Shown here one piece after another: positions 1 through 5,117 of a stretch of 6,496 nt of DNA. The notes beneath the pieces are model-generated. The model was given only the letters and a program-made list of their open reading frames with translations, was not told the origin of the DNA and did no database searches. The stretch lies in assembly GCA_030042955.1 (NCBI GenBank), contig JASHYQ010000058.1, positions 1-6,496 on the forward strand, in the 5' to 3' direction. How positions within the stretch are numbered: position 1 is the first letter of the stretch; each line of letters begins with the position of its first letter. The position numbers and the translations under genes are program-made. This DNA is from Thermoplasmata archaeon. GTDB lineage: Archaea; Thermoplasmatota; Thermoplasmata; Lutacidiplasmatales; UBA184.

Positions 1-918
1 GACCAGGAGGCGGTGAAGCACTTCGAGGCCGCCATCGCCGAGGACCCAAGGTTCTCGGCGGCCTACTCCTACCTGGCCACTCACCTCATCGCGGTCATGG
101 GGGTAACTAGGCCAGCCCGGGAGGTGGTTCCGAGGGCTCGGGAACTCGTGGTCAAGGCGCTAGAGCTCAACCCAAACTCCTCGGACGCTCACCTAGCGCA
201 AGCCAATCTCGCCATGCAGGCGGACCTAGACTGGACGCGTGCGGAGGCCGAGTTCCAGCAAGCGATCGCGCTCAACCCGAGCGGCTCAGCCGCGCGGTTC
301 TGGTACGGACTCCTTCTCCGGTCCCTCCAACGGTTCGTCGAGGCCAAGAAGCAGTTCCTTGCCGCGGTCGAGCAGGATCCGGTCTGGGAAGCTCCTAGGA
401 CGAGCCTGGCTTGGGGGCCATCGATGGCGGGCGACTGGGCAAGCACCACCGCCACGCTAGAGGAACTGGCCAGGCGCTTCCCTGAAAGCCGCAACTATCA
501 GTATCTTCTCGGATTGGCCTACGCGAGGGGAGGACGCGCCGATGACGCGAGGAAGCTCGTCGAGTCGCGGGGGAGCCCGACCGATTTCCGGTCCCGCGCA
601 AATCGTGCCGTGGTTCTGGCGTCTATCGGTGAGTCCGAAGAGCTAAGGACCCTAGTGACGGACTGGGAAATGGGTCGACTGGAGGGATATCACGCCCTCG
701 ATGTGTTGGCGAGTTTCTACGCTCTCTTGGGAAACACGGAGAGGGCCTTTCCGCTTTTGGAGCAAGATTTCCGAGAAGGCGATCGGGGGCTTTGGGGTGC
801 TTACCAGTCCGAGTACTTTGATGCTATCCGAAATGACCCTCGCTTTGTGGCGTTGCTCCGTGCCATGCACCTCCCGACGACCTTGGCCCGACCCTTGCGG
901 CTCTCCGGCCCTCATTAG
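1..918 (+). CDS. TPR-repeat protein, C-terminal part (5' end outside window); paralogue of the downstream adenylate cyclase
   Basis: The reading frame is open from base 1, so the gene starts upstream of the window; the GTG at 13 lies inside a TPR helix and is not a credible start. The 305 visible residues are soluble, without membrane segments, and consist of tetratricopeptide repeats, for example FEAAIAEDP, KALELNPNSSDAH, FQQAIALNPSGSAA and FLAAVEQDP, each with the usual small-residue/Pro pattern. It ends with a DPRFVALLRAMHL motif, matching DPRFQSLLEKLGW at the end of the cyclase at 1308-3230. From the A(L/I)EL(N/D)P repeat to DPRF is 226 residues in both proteins, so they are collinear paralogues. 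TPR domains mediate protein-protein contacts. By analogy the missing N-terminus may carry a cyclase plus a TolB-like domain, but this cannot be seen; another effector such as a kinase or DNA-binding domain is possible. The family is well supported; the function is unknown. Confidence 0.85.
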   Translation, partial: DQEAVKHFEAAIAEDPRFSAAYSYLATHLIAVMGVTRPAREVVPRARELVVKALELNPNSSDAHLAQANLAMQADLDWTRAEAEFQQAIALNPSGSAARFWYGLLLRSLQRFVEAKKQFLAAVEQDPVWEAPRTSLAWGPSMAGDWASTTATLEELARRFPESRNYQYLLGLAYARGGRADDARKLVESRGSPTDFRSRANRAVVLASIGESEELRTLVTDWEMGRLEGYHALDVLASFYALLGNTERAFPLLEQDFREGDRGLWGAYQSEYFDAIRNDPRFVALLRAMHLPTTLARPLRLSGPH

Positions 919-1155
919 CCCGCACCGGTCCGAGCCATCAGTTGCGCGCGAAGGACGCGATCTAGTTATCTCTGTGTAGGGACGGAGCTGCTCTCACGTC
1001 CCACGACTTCTTTCAAGACGTCCACCGGTGCTCCCTTCGAAACTCAAGCACGAAAAGAGATTGCTTCAGTACCTCCTTCGGCGCGCAACCGTCCCCTTTC
1101 CCACGTCGGTGTGGGTTCCGTTCGTCGACTTGAACTTCGGCGAATTGGTGAGGGA

Positions 1156-1175
1156 AAGCTGCCGGGGCCAGGATT
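1156..1175. repeat. Att-like direct repeat, distal copy of the tRNA-Leu 3' end
   Basis: These 20 bases are identical, in the same orientation, to 3329-3348. Sixteen of them match the last 16 bases of the tRNA-Leu gene (3' acceptor strand, 3' T-stem strand and part of the T-loop), and four match the sequence just beyond the tRNA. Identity stops abruptly on both sides. The rest of a tRNA is absent, so this is a fragment and not a second tRNA gene. Such a fragment beyond cargo DNA is what integration into a tRNA 3' end leaves behind. A relic of a duplicated tRNA is the alternative. Confidence 0.7.
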
Positions 1176-1278
1176 CTACGCTATAACTTCGGGTTCCGAG
1201 CAGTGCGCCGAGAAGGTCCCGGGTTCGGTCCAGCGGACCTGTTTCGGTTCCCTACGAACGATTTGGCGGGGTAGGGTC

Positions 1279-1285
1279 CTTAATC
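1279..1285 (+). promoter_or_regulatory. TATA-like box of the adenylate cyclase gene
   Basis: CTTAATC is centred 26 bp upstream of the GTG start at 1308, the spacing expected when an archaeal transcript begins at the start codon itself. It closely resembles the CTTTAATC box before gltX at 5089-5096. It also contains the in-frame TAA (1281-1283) that rules out any start codon further upstream. No Shine-Dalgarno sequence is seen before 1308. Confidence 0.5.
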
Positions 1286-1307
1286 TAACCGAAGCGGTTT
1301 TCGCGCT

Positions 1308-3230
1308 GTGGCGTCGGTTCGTCGCCTTTCCGCCATCATGTTCACCGACATGGTCGGCTACACGTCCTCGACGCAGACCGACGAGGCCCGCACGCTCGAA
1401 CTGCTCCAGCAGCAGCAGGAGCTCGTTCGCCCGCTCATATCCGCTCACCACGGCCGAGAGATCAAGTCGACCGGCGACGGCTTCTTGGTCGAGTTCGACA
1501 GCGCTCTCAGGGCGACCCAGTGCGCGGTCGACATCCAGCGTCGAATTTATGAGCGGAATACTCAGACTGGGGTAACTCCAATCCAGATCCGAATCGGAAT
1601 CCACCTCGGGGACGTCGAGCAGAGAGGCACCGATATCCTGGGAGATGCCGTCAACATCGCCGCTCGCATCGAACCCATCGCAGATCCCGGAGGTGTCTGC
1701 GTGTCGGGCGCTGTCCGCGAACAAGTTTGGAACAAGATTCCGGACAAACTCGAGAAACTCCCGCCACAGGCGCTTAAAGGCTTGCAGATCTCGATGGACA
1801 TTTACCGAGTCGTGCTGCCTCCGACCGTGAGGGAGACTGCCTCAGTTAGCTCGGAGCCGACTGGAATCGCCATCTTGCCATTCACGAATATCAGCCCGGA
1901 CCCGAAAGACGAGTACTTCGCGGACGGTCTCACGGAGGAGCTCATCACCGTTCTCTCTCGATTGCGGGAGCTTCGGGTCATCTCTCGCACCTCGGTGATG
2001 CAGTACAAAGCCACCAATAAGTCGGTCTCCCAGATTGGAACGGAGCTGGCGGTCGTATCCATACTGGAGGGCAGTGTACGGAAGGCCGGAAGCCGTCTGA
2101 GGGTCACCGCCCAGCTGATTGACGCGCGGTCGGACCGGCATCTGTGGGCCGAAACGTACGATCGGGAACTCAACGACATCTTCGCGGTTCAGGCGGAGAT
2201 CGCAAAGCAAGTGGCGGAAGCTCTGAAGGTCGAGTTGGGAGCGACTGAAGAGGCACGTCTCGACGCGAAACGCTCGGTTCGGCCGGATTCCTATATCGCG
2301 TACCTAAAGGGACGGACTTTGCAGCACAGTCCGTCGCGAGATTCGCTCGAGGCGGCGAAGGACCAATTCGAGCTCGCAATCTCGCTGGACTCCCAGAACG
2401 CGGCCGCGCACGCGGGATTGGCGATGACCTTGGGCATGCTCGGGAGTTGGTACACTGACGCATCACAAACGGAATGGCTTGATCACAACCGAAGATTGGC
2501 AACTCGGGCGATCGAGCTCGACCCGCATCTCGCCGAGGCTCACCTCGTTTTGGCTCAGATATCTTCGCGCGATTATGAGAGGAAGTCGCAAGAGAAGGAG
2601 GTCAAGCTCGCCCTTTCGCTCGACCCAAGCTTTGCTCTGGCACATCTGCTGTACGCGCAATTCCTGGCCAGTGGAGGCCGAGTGGACGACGCTCTCCGAG
2701 AGTTTGCTCTGGCTGAGGCTGCTGACCCCCTTTGGACCCAGAACCTATCGCTGTTCGCTCGGGTGCTCGTCATGCTCGGCCGGCTTGATGAAGCGCTCCT
2801 CAAACTTCAGAAAATCGGCGAATTGGAACCCTCAGGTTGGAGGCACTATTACGCACTTGCACGCTACTATCTCGCCCGATCCGATCTCGAGCAAGCGCTC
2901 AAGGAAATTCAGCTGTACGAAGAACGGGTCCCCGAACCCCGCTTCAAGCCGATAATTCGCGCATGGGGGTACGCGCTGTCCGGGGAAAAGGAGAAGGCGA
3001 GGGAGCTCCTGCGCCACGAAGAGACGCTACCAGAGTTCGGCCAAATCCCCGTCGACGCCGCGCTGATCTGCGCCGAACTCGGCGATCTCGACGACTGCTT
3101 TCGTTGGCTGGACAAGGCATTCCGCAATCATAATCTCCCGATTTGGATTTTCCGGTTGGACCCGCGCACGGACCGAGTGCGCGCCGATCCGAGATTCCAG
3201 TCGTTATTGGAAAAGCTGGGATGGGCCTGA
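1308..3230 (+). CDS. Class III adenylate cyclase with TolB/FlgO-like and TPR domains
   Basis: Predicted to convert ATP to cAMP in the cytosol, acting as a homodimer as class III cyclases do. Residues 5-170 form the cyclase homology domain. Metal-binding aspartates are D14 (FTDMVGYT) and D57 (STGDGF). The purine-selecting pair is K53 and D109, the combination typical of ATP rather than GTP use. The transition-state residues are N116 and R120 (DAVNIAAR). Residues about 185-310 (IAILPFTNISPD, YFADGLTEEL, EGSVRKAGSRLRVTAQL) match the TolB/FlgO-like domain often found between an effector domain and TPRs in bacterial proteins. Residues about 325-640 are TPR repeats ending in DPRFQSLLEKLG. No membrane segment or signal peptide is present. 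GTG 1308 is the first possible start, because TAA at 1281 closes the frame and no start codon lies between. A TATA-like box sits 26 bp upstream. The upstream gene is a paralogue of the TPR part. Catalytic activity and the signal sensed are inferred, not shown. Confidence 0.93.
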   Translation: MASVRRLSAIMFTDMVGYTSSTQTDEARTLELLQQQQELVRPLISAHHGREIKSTGDGFLVEFDSALRATQCAVDIQRRIYERNTQTGVTPIQIRIGIHLGDVEQRGTDILGDAVNIAARIEPIADPGGVCVSGAVREQVWNKIPDKLEKLPPQALKGLQISMDIYRVVLPPTVRETASVSSEPTGIAILPFTNISPDPKDEYFADGLTEELITVLSRLRELRVISRTSVMQYKATNKSVSQIGTELAVVSILEGSVRKAGSRLRVTAQLIDARSDRHLWAETYDRELNDIFAVQAEIAKQVAEALKVELGATEEARLDAKRSVRPDSYIAYLKGRTLQHSPSRDSLEAAKDQFELAISLDSQNAAAHAGLAMTLGMLGSWYTDASQTEWLDHNRRLATRAIELDPHLAEAHLVLAQISSRDYERKSQEKEVKLALSLDPSFALAHLLYAQFLASGGRVDDALREFALAEAADPLWTQNLSLFARVLVMLGRLDEALLKLQKIGELEPSGWRHYYALARYYLARSDLEQALKEIQLYEERVPEPRFKPIIRAWGYALSGEKEKARELLRHEETLPEFGQIPVDAALICAELGDLDDCFRWLDKAFRNHNLPIWIFRLDPRTDRVRADPRFQSLLEKLGWA

Positions 3231-3328
3231 CTGGTTCTTGCTCGACCTGCGCCGGGCGATCCAAGAGGGACACCTTCCTCGAAATGGATTGGGTCTCACG
3301 CCGCTCCGCGCTGGTCGCGGATGTGAAG

Positions 3329-3348
3329 AAGCTGCCGGGGCCAGGATT
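3329..3348. repeat. Att-like direct repeat, copy within the tRNA-Leu 3' end
   Basis: Identical over 20 bp to 1156-1175. It covers the last 16 bases of tRNA-Leu(CAA) and 4 bases beyond. If an element integrated here, this copy restored the intact tRNA 3' end. The interval between the two copies (1176-3328) holds a single complete gene, the adenylate cyclase, and no integrase. Confidence 0.7.
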
Positions 3349-3415
3349 TGAACCTGGGAACTCCTGCGAGAGCAGATCTTGAGTCTGCCGCCTTTGGCCA
3401 CTCGGCCACCCCGGC
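3333..3415 (-). tRNA. tRNA-Leu (anticodon CAA)
   Basis: Read on the minus strand, this 83-base gene folds as a complete type II tRNA. The 7-bp acceptor stem is GCCGGGG with CCCCGGC, followed by discriminator A. The D-arm stem is GCC/GGC. The anticodon stem GCAGA/TCTGC encloses the loop CTCAAGA, giving anticodon CAA, which reads UUG. The long variable arm contains CTC-GCAG-GAG. The T-arm is CCAGG-TTCAAAT-CCTGG. The long variable arm with discriminator A fits leucine rather than serine. CCA is not encoded, and the 7-base anticodon loop leaves no room for an intron there. A TATA-like box lies about 28 bp upstream. Beyond the 3' end the transcript strand reads GCTTCTTCAC, a weak T-rich stretch that might end transcription. 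The 3' end doubles as the presumed integration site. Confidence 0.96.
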
Positions 3416-3439
3416 GCAGACGTTGGAGGAGCGCCGCGC

Positions 3440-3447
3440 GCTTATGC
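3440..3447 (-). promoter_or_regulatory. TATA-like box of tRNA-Leu
   Basis: On the minus strand this reads AGCATAAG, with CATAAG (3441-3446) centred about 28 bp upstream of the mature tRNA 5' end. That is a good distance for an archaeal tRNA promoter starting just before the tRNA. The rnp4 stop codon TAA (3442-3444) lies inside the box. It is the only AT-rich stretch within about 40 bp upstream of the tRNA. Confidence 0.5.
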
Positions 3448-3852
3448 TTCTTCCGAACCCTCGTCGTCCTCGGATGGTTCCGGGGTCTCCTCCACCGGGC
3501 CGACGAACACCTGGTCCTCTTGGGCGACTCCGACCCGAGGAGCGTCGGGGAGAACCCCGGTCCGGGCCCTTGCCTTCGTGACCGTGCGCCGCTGCCGTCC
3601 GCAATGCAGGCAGGTCCGCACGCGTCGGCCCCCGCGGAGCCGGGTCCGGACCGTCCGTCCCTCGACCCAGTACGTCGCGCACGCTCGGCAGAACACCTCC
3701 CGGTATTCGGGGAGCAGGCGGACGTTGTACCGGGTTCCGATCTTTCGCGCGAGCCGCACGTATCGGTCGGCGAGCCGGCCGGTGCCCGAACCCGACTCGC
3801 GCTCCGCCAGCGCGAAGAGGTCCGCGATCCGTTCCTGAGCGACCCGAACCAT
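3442..3852 (-). CDS. rnp4: Ribonuclease P protein component 4 (Rpr2/Rpp21 family)
   Basis: Protein subunit of archaeal RNase P, the ribonucleoprotein that cuts the 5' leader from pre-tRNAs; in the known complex Rnp4 pairs with Rnp1 (Rpp29). The 136-residue protein begins with a basic helical region (MVRVAQERIADLFALAERE, then RYVRLARKIGTRYNVRLLPEYR), typical of the Rpr2 helical bundle. A zinc ribbon follows with cysteine pairs FCRAC and TCLHC, all four ligands present, and the segment between them carries the basic RTRLRGGRRVR typical of the family. An acidic C-terminal tail of about 30 residues (EETPEPSEDDEGSEEA at the end) is longer than in compact homologues. ATG 3852 is chosen because homology starts right after it. 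The frame stays open upstream to about 5124, but those residues are antisense shadow. The gene follows the zinc-ribbon gene after 35 bp without an AT-rich promoter, so it is probably co-transcribed, and it ends 26 bp before tRNA-Leu. Confidence 0.88.
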   Translation of the reverse strand: MVRVAQERIADLFALAERESGSGTGRLADRYVRLARKIGTRYNVRLLPEYREVFCRACATYWVEGRTVRTRLRGGRRVRTCLHCGRQRRTVTKARARTGVLPDAPRVGVAQEDQVFVGPVEETPEPSEDDEGSEEA

Positions 3853-3887
3853 CGTGGAGGTACGTCGGCCGCGCCGGCCCCCGCGTC

Positions 3888-4247
3888 TCAGGGGCCCTGA
3901 GGCTGCTGGCATACGGGGCAGTAGACCGCGGCCCGGGTGATGAGCGTGCCGCATCGCACGCAGTACTTCGCGTTGGCCGGCGGGGCGGTCGGCACGGTTG
4001 CCGGAGGAACCCGCGTCGGAGGGGGTGGGGGGGGTGTGGGCGACGGGGGTGGGGGGGTCGGGGCGCCCGGCACCGGGCCCGTCCGGAGGGGTTGCGGAGG
4101 GGGAGTCCAGGCCGCCGGTGGGGGCGCGGAGCCGAGGGGAGCGCCCCCGACCGGGGGCACCCCGGACTGAGGGAGGGTGAACCCGCACTTCGCACAGAAG
4201 AGGGCACCGTCCGGCGCCACAGTGCCGCAGTGCACGCAGACCGACAT
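3888..4247 (-). CDS. Small protein with two terminal zinc ribbons and a proline-rich linker
   Basis: The 119-residue protein is shaped like a dumbbell. The N-terminal zinc ribbon uses C4, C7, C18 and C21 (SVCVHCG, LFCAKCGF). The C-terminal one uses C96, C99, C110 and C113 (KYCVRCG, VYCPVCQ). Both have the spacing CxxC-x10-CxxC. Residues about 25-90 are a low-complexity linker rich in Pro, Ala and Gly, including runs of five and six prolines, with no membrane segment. The sequence indicates a structural zinc-binding adaptor of the zinc-ribbon/DZR type, but partner and function are unknown; nucleic-acid or protein binding are both possible. ATG 4247 is chosen because the first ribbon begins three residues later and a TATA-like box lies about 25 bp upstream; an ATG at 4319 would add residues unlike the family and run into the divergent gene. 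The position 35 bp before rnp4 suggests one transcript. The linker DNA is extremely G/C-skewed. Confidence 0.8.
   Translation of the reverse strand: MSVCVHCGTVAPDGALFCAKCGFTLPQSGVPPVGGAPLGSAPPPAAWTPPPQPLRTGPVPGAPTPPPPSPTPPPPPPTRVPPATVPTAPPANAKYCVRCGTLITRAAVYCPVCQQPQGP
4021..4063 (+). repeat. G-rich low-complexity tract with G-quadruplex potential
   Basis: On the plus strand there are G-runs of 5, 8, 3, 5, 7 and 4 bases separated by 1 to 4 bases. This meets the usual pattern of four or more G-runs with short loops. The tract encodes the proline-rich linker of the minus-strand zinc-ribbon protein, so the G-rich strand is the template of that gene. Codon bias for proline alone could explain it. 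Confidence 0.55.
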
Positions 4248-4260
4248 GTGAGCCGGAAGG

Positions 4261-4267
4261 TATATGC
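4261..4267 (+). promoter_or_regulatory. TATA-like box of the RNase H-fold gene
   Basis: TATATGC is centred 27 bp upstream of the GTG at 4291, as expected for a leaderless archaeal transcript. On this reading the ATG at 4264 is part of the promoter and not the start codon. It forms the left half of an AT-rich island (4261-4275) in DNA of otherwise very high GC content. Confidence 0.42.
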
Positions 4268-4275
4268 GATATTTG
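4268..4275 (-). promoter_or_regulatory. TATA-like box of the zinc-ribbon/rnp4 operon
   Basis: On the minus strand this reads CAAATATC, centred about 25 bp upstream of ATG 4247. It is the right half of the AT-rich island, so the two divergent genes would use adjacent boxes and their transcripts would overlap at the 5' ends. Confidence 0.42.
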
Positions 4276-4290
4276 ACCGTCCAGGGGTTG

Positions 4291-5094
4291 GTGAGACACC
4301 GGTCGGTTGCGCTGGTCACTCGAGACCCCGCCCTCTACGGAGAGCTCGCGGGTTTCCTTCGAGAGCAGCGATGGCCGTCGGTCAGCCTTCTTCCGGGTCA
4401 ACGGATACCCGACAGCGTCGTCGCAGTGCTCACCTCGGCGGAGGAGGCGGCGTCGATCGTCCACCGCCGGGTCCTGCCCGTGGCGCCGGGCGGGGACCGT
4501 CACGCGCTCTCCGCCGCAGTGGAGCAGGCGTTTGACGCTGGGAACTCGCACGAGGAGCTGATCGTGGGGATCGACCCCGGTCCTCGCCCCGGCTACGCCA
4601 TCCTCGAAGGACCGCGGTGTTTGGGCACCGGGTCGCTCGACTCCCCGGAATCGGCGGGCAGCTTCGCGAGCCACCTGCGACACCGTTTCCCCTCGAGGCC
4701 CGTCCGGTTTCGCGTCGGTGCCGGAGACCCGCCCGCTCGCAACCGCATCGTGAACGCACTCCTCGGACACCAACGCTGGGTCGAGCTCGTCAACGAGAGC
4801 GGAACCACCCCCCGCGGCCATCGTCGGCCCCGGGACCCGGCGGCGGCCCGGACCATCGCCCGCAGCCCGGGCGTCATGGTGCGAGAGCCCCTTCCGACCA
4901 CCTTCACGGCAGGGGAGGTCGCCAACCTGCAACGACTGAGCCGAGAGCGGAGCGAAGGCCAGCTGACGATCTCTCGCTCGTCCGCCCACCGCGTACTCCG
5001 GGGCGAGCTGACGCTCATGGAAGCGGTCGACGAGGCCCGTGGCCCTGGAGGGCGGGGGCGTGCGTCGACCCCGCCGCCGTCGGAACCCCTTTAA
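4291..5094 (+). CDS. Predicted RNase H-fold (RuvC-like) protein, archaeal conserved family
   Basis: No established gene name is recognised. Residues 1-85 form a small alpha/beta domain (VALVTRDPALYGEL, SVVAVLTSAEEA). Residues about 90-200 look like an RNase H/RuvC-type fold: IVGIDPGPRPGYAIL (D95) corresponds to the first strand, where RuvC-family proteins carry IDPG followed by a glycine-rich turn. Later conserved-looking blocks are RNRIVNALL (150-158), ELVNESGTTP (E169) and RDPAAARTIAR (D182), candidates for the remaining acidic metal ligands. The tail is rich in Pro, Gly and Arg. Metal-dependent nuclease activity is inferred; an inactive or purely structural role is possible. GTG 4291 is preferred because it puts the start just before the VALVTRD strand and 27 bp after a TATA-like box. 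ATG 4264 in the same frame would add 9 residues and lies only 16 bp from the divergent start. It precedes gltX by 23 bp on the same strand, but gltX has its own TATA-like box. Confidence 0.72.
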   Translation: MRHRSVALVTRDPALYGELAGFLREQRWPSVSLLPGQRIPDSVVAVLTSAEEAASIVHRRVLPVAPGGDRHALSAAVEQAFDAGNSHEELIVGIDPGPRPGYAILEGPRCLGTGSLDSPESAGSFASHLRHRFPSRPVRFRVGAGDPPARNRIVNALLGHQRWVELVNESGTTPRGHRRPRDPAAARTIARSPGVMVREPLPTTFTAGEVANLQRLSRERSEGQLTISRSSAHRVLRGELTLMEAVDEARGPGGRGRASTPPPSEPL

Positions 5095-5096
5095 TC
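5089..5096 (+). promoter_or_regulatory. TATA-like box of gltX
   Basis: CTTTAATC is centred about 25.5 bp upstream of the gltX GTG at 5118 and resembles the box before the cyclase (CTTAATC). It includes the TAA stop codon (5092-5094) of the preceding gene. It indicates that gltX can be transcribed on its own, as a leaderless message. Confidence 0.5.
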
Positions 5097-5117
5097 CCAC
5101 TCCCGCTCGGCGCCGTC

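Larger units (their letters stand above)
919..1307. other. 389-bp intergenic region with a tRNA-Leu 3'-end copy and the cyclase promoter
   Basis: No credible gene was found here. Two things can be supported. One is a 20-bp copy of the tRNA-Leu 3' end at 1156-1175. The other is a TATA-like box at 1279-1285, 26 bp before the cyclase GTG. A short perfect hairpin (GGTCC, loop AGC, GGACC) lies at 1227-1239, and an alternative partner AGGTCC sits at 1214-1219; its meaning is unclear. The remainder, about 240 bp after the stop of the first gene, shows no recognisable coding or RNA signal and may be decayed DNA. Confidence 0.5.

Noticed and set aside
13..15. GTG at 13 as start of the first gene
   Set aside because: The frame is open to base 1 and the residues before it (DQEA) continue a TPR helix, so the gene starts outside the window.
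1156..1230. Second, complete tRNA gene near 1156
   Set aside because: Only 16 tRNA bases match; no 5' acceptor strand, D-arm or anticodon arm was found in the adjoining sequence.
1214..1240. Hairpin GGTCC-AGC-GGACC and a GGGTTCG element, considered as terminator or tRNA T-arm remnant
   Set aside because: No T-run follows the hairpin, and the neighbouring bases cannot be folded into a tRNA; such short hairpins are common at this GC content.
1111..1575. Plus-strand 154-residue open frame overlapping the cyclase start
   Set aside because: It overlaps the catalytic cyclase frame, has Ser/Arg/Pro-rich composition, and resembles no family.
1176..1724. Minus-strand 182-residue open frame antisense to the cyclase
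   Set aside because: It lies antisense to a well-supported catalytic domain and has no recognisable domain of its own.
4092..4535. Plus-strand 147-residue open frame across the divergent promoter
   Set aside because: It overlaps two better-supported genes and the promoter island, with shadow-type Arg/Gly/Pro composition.
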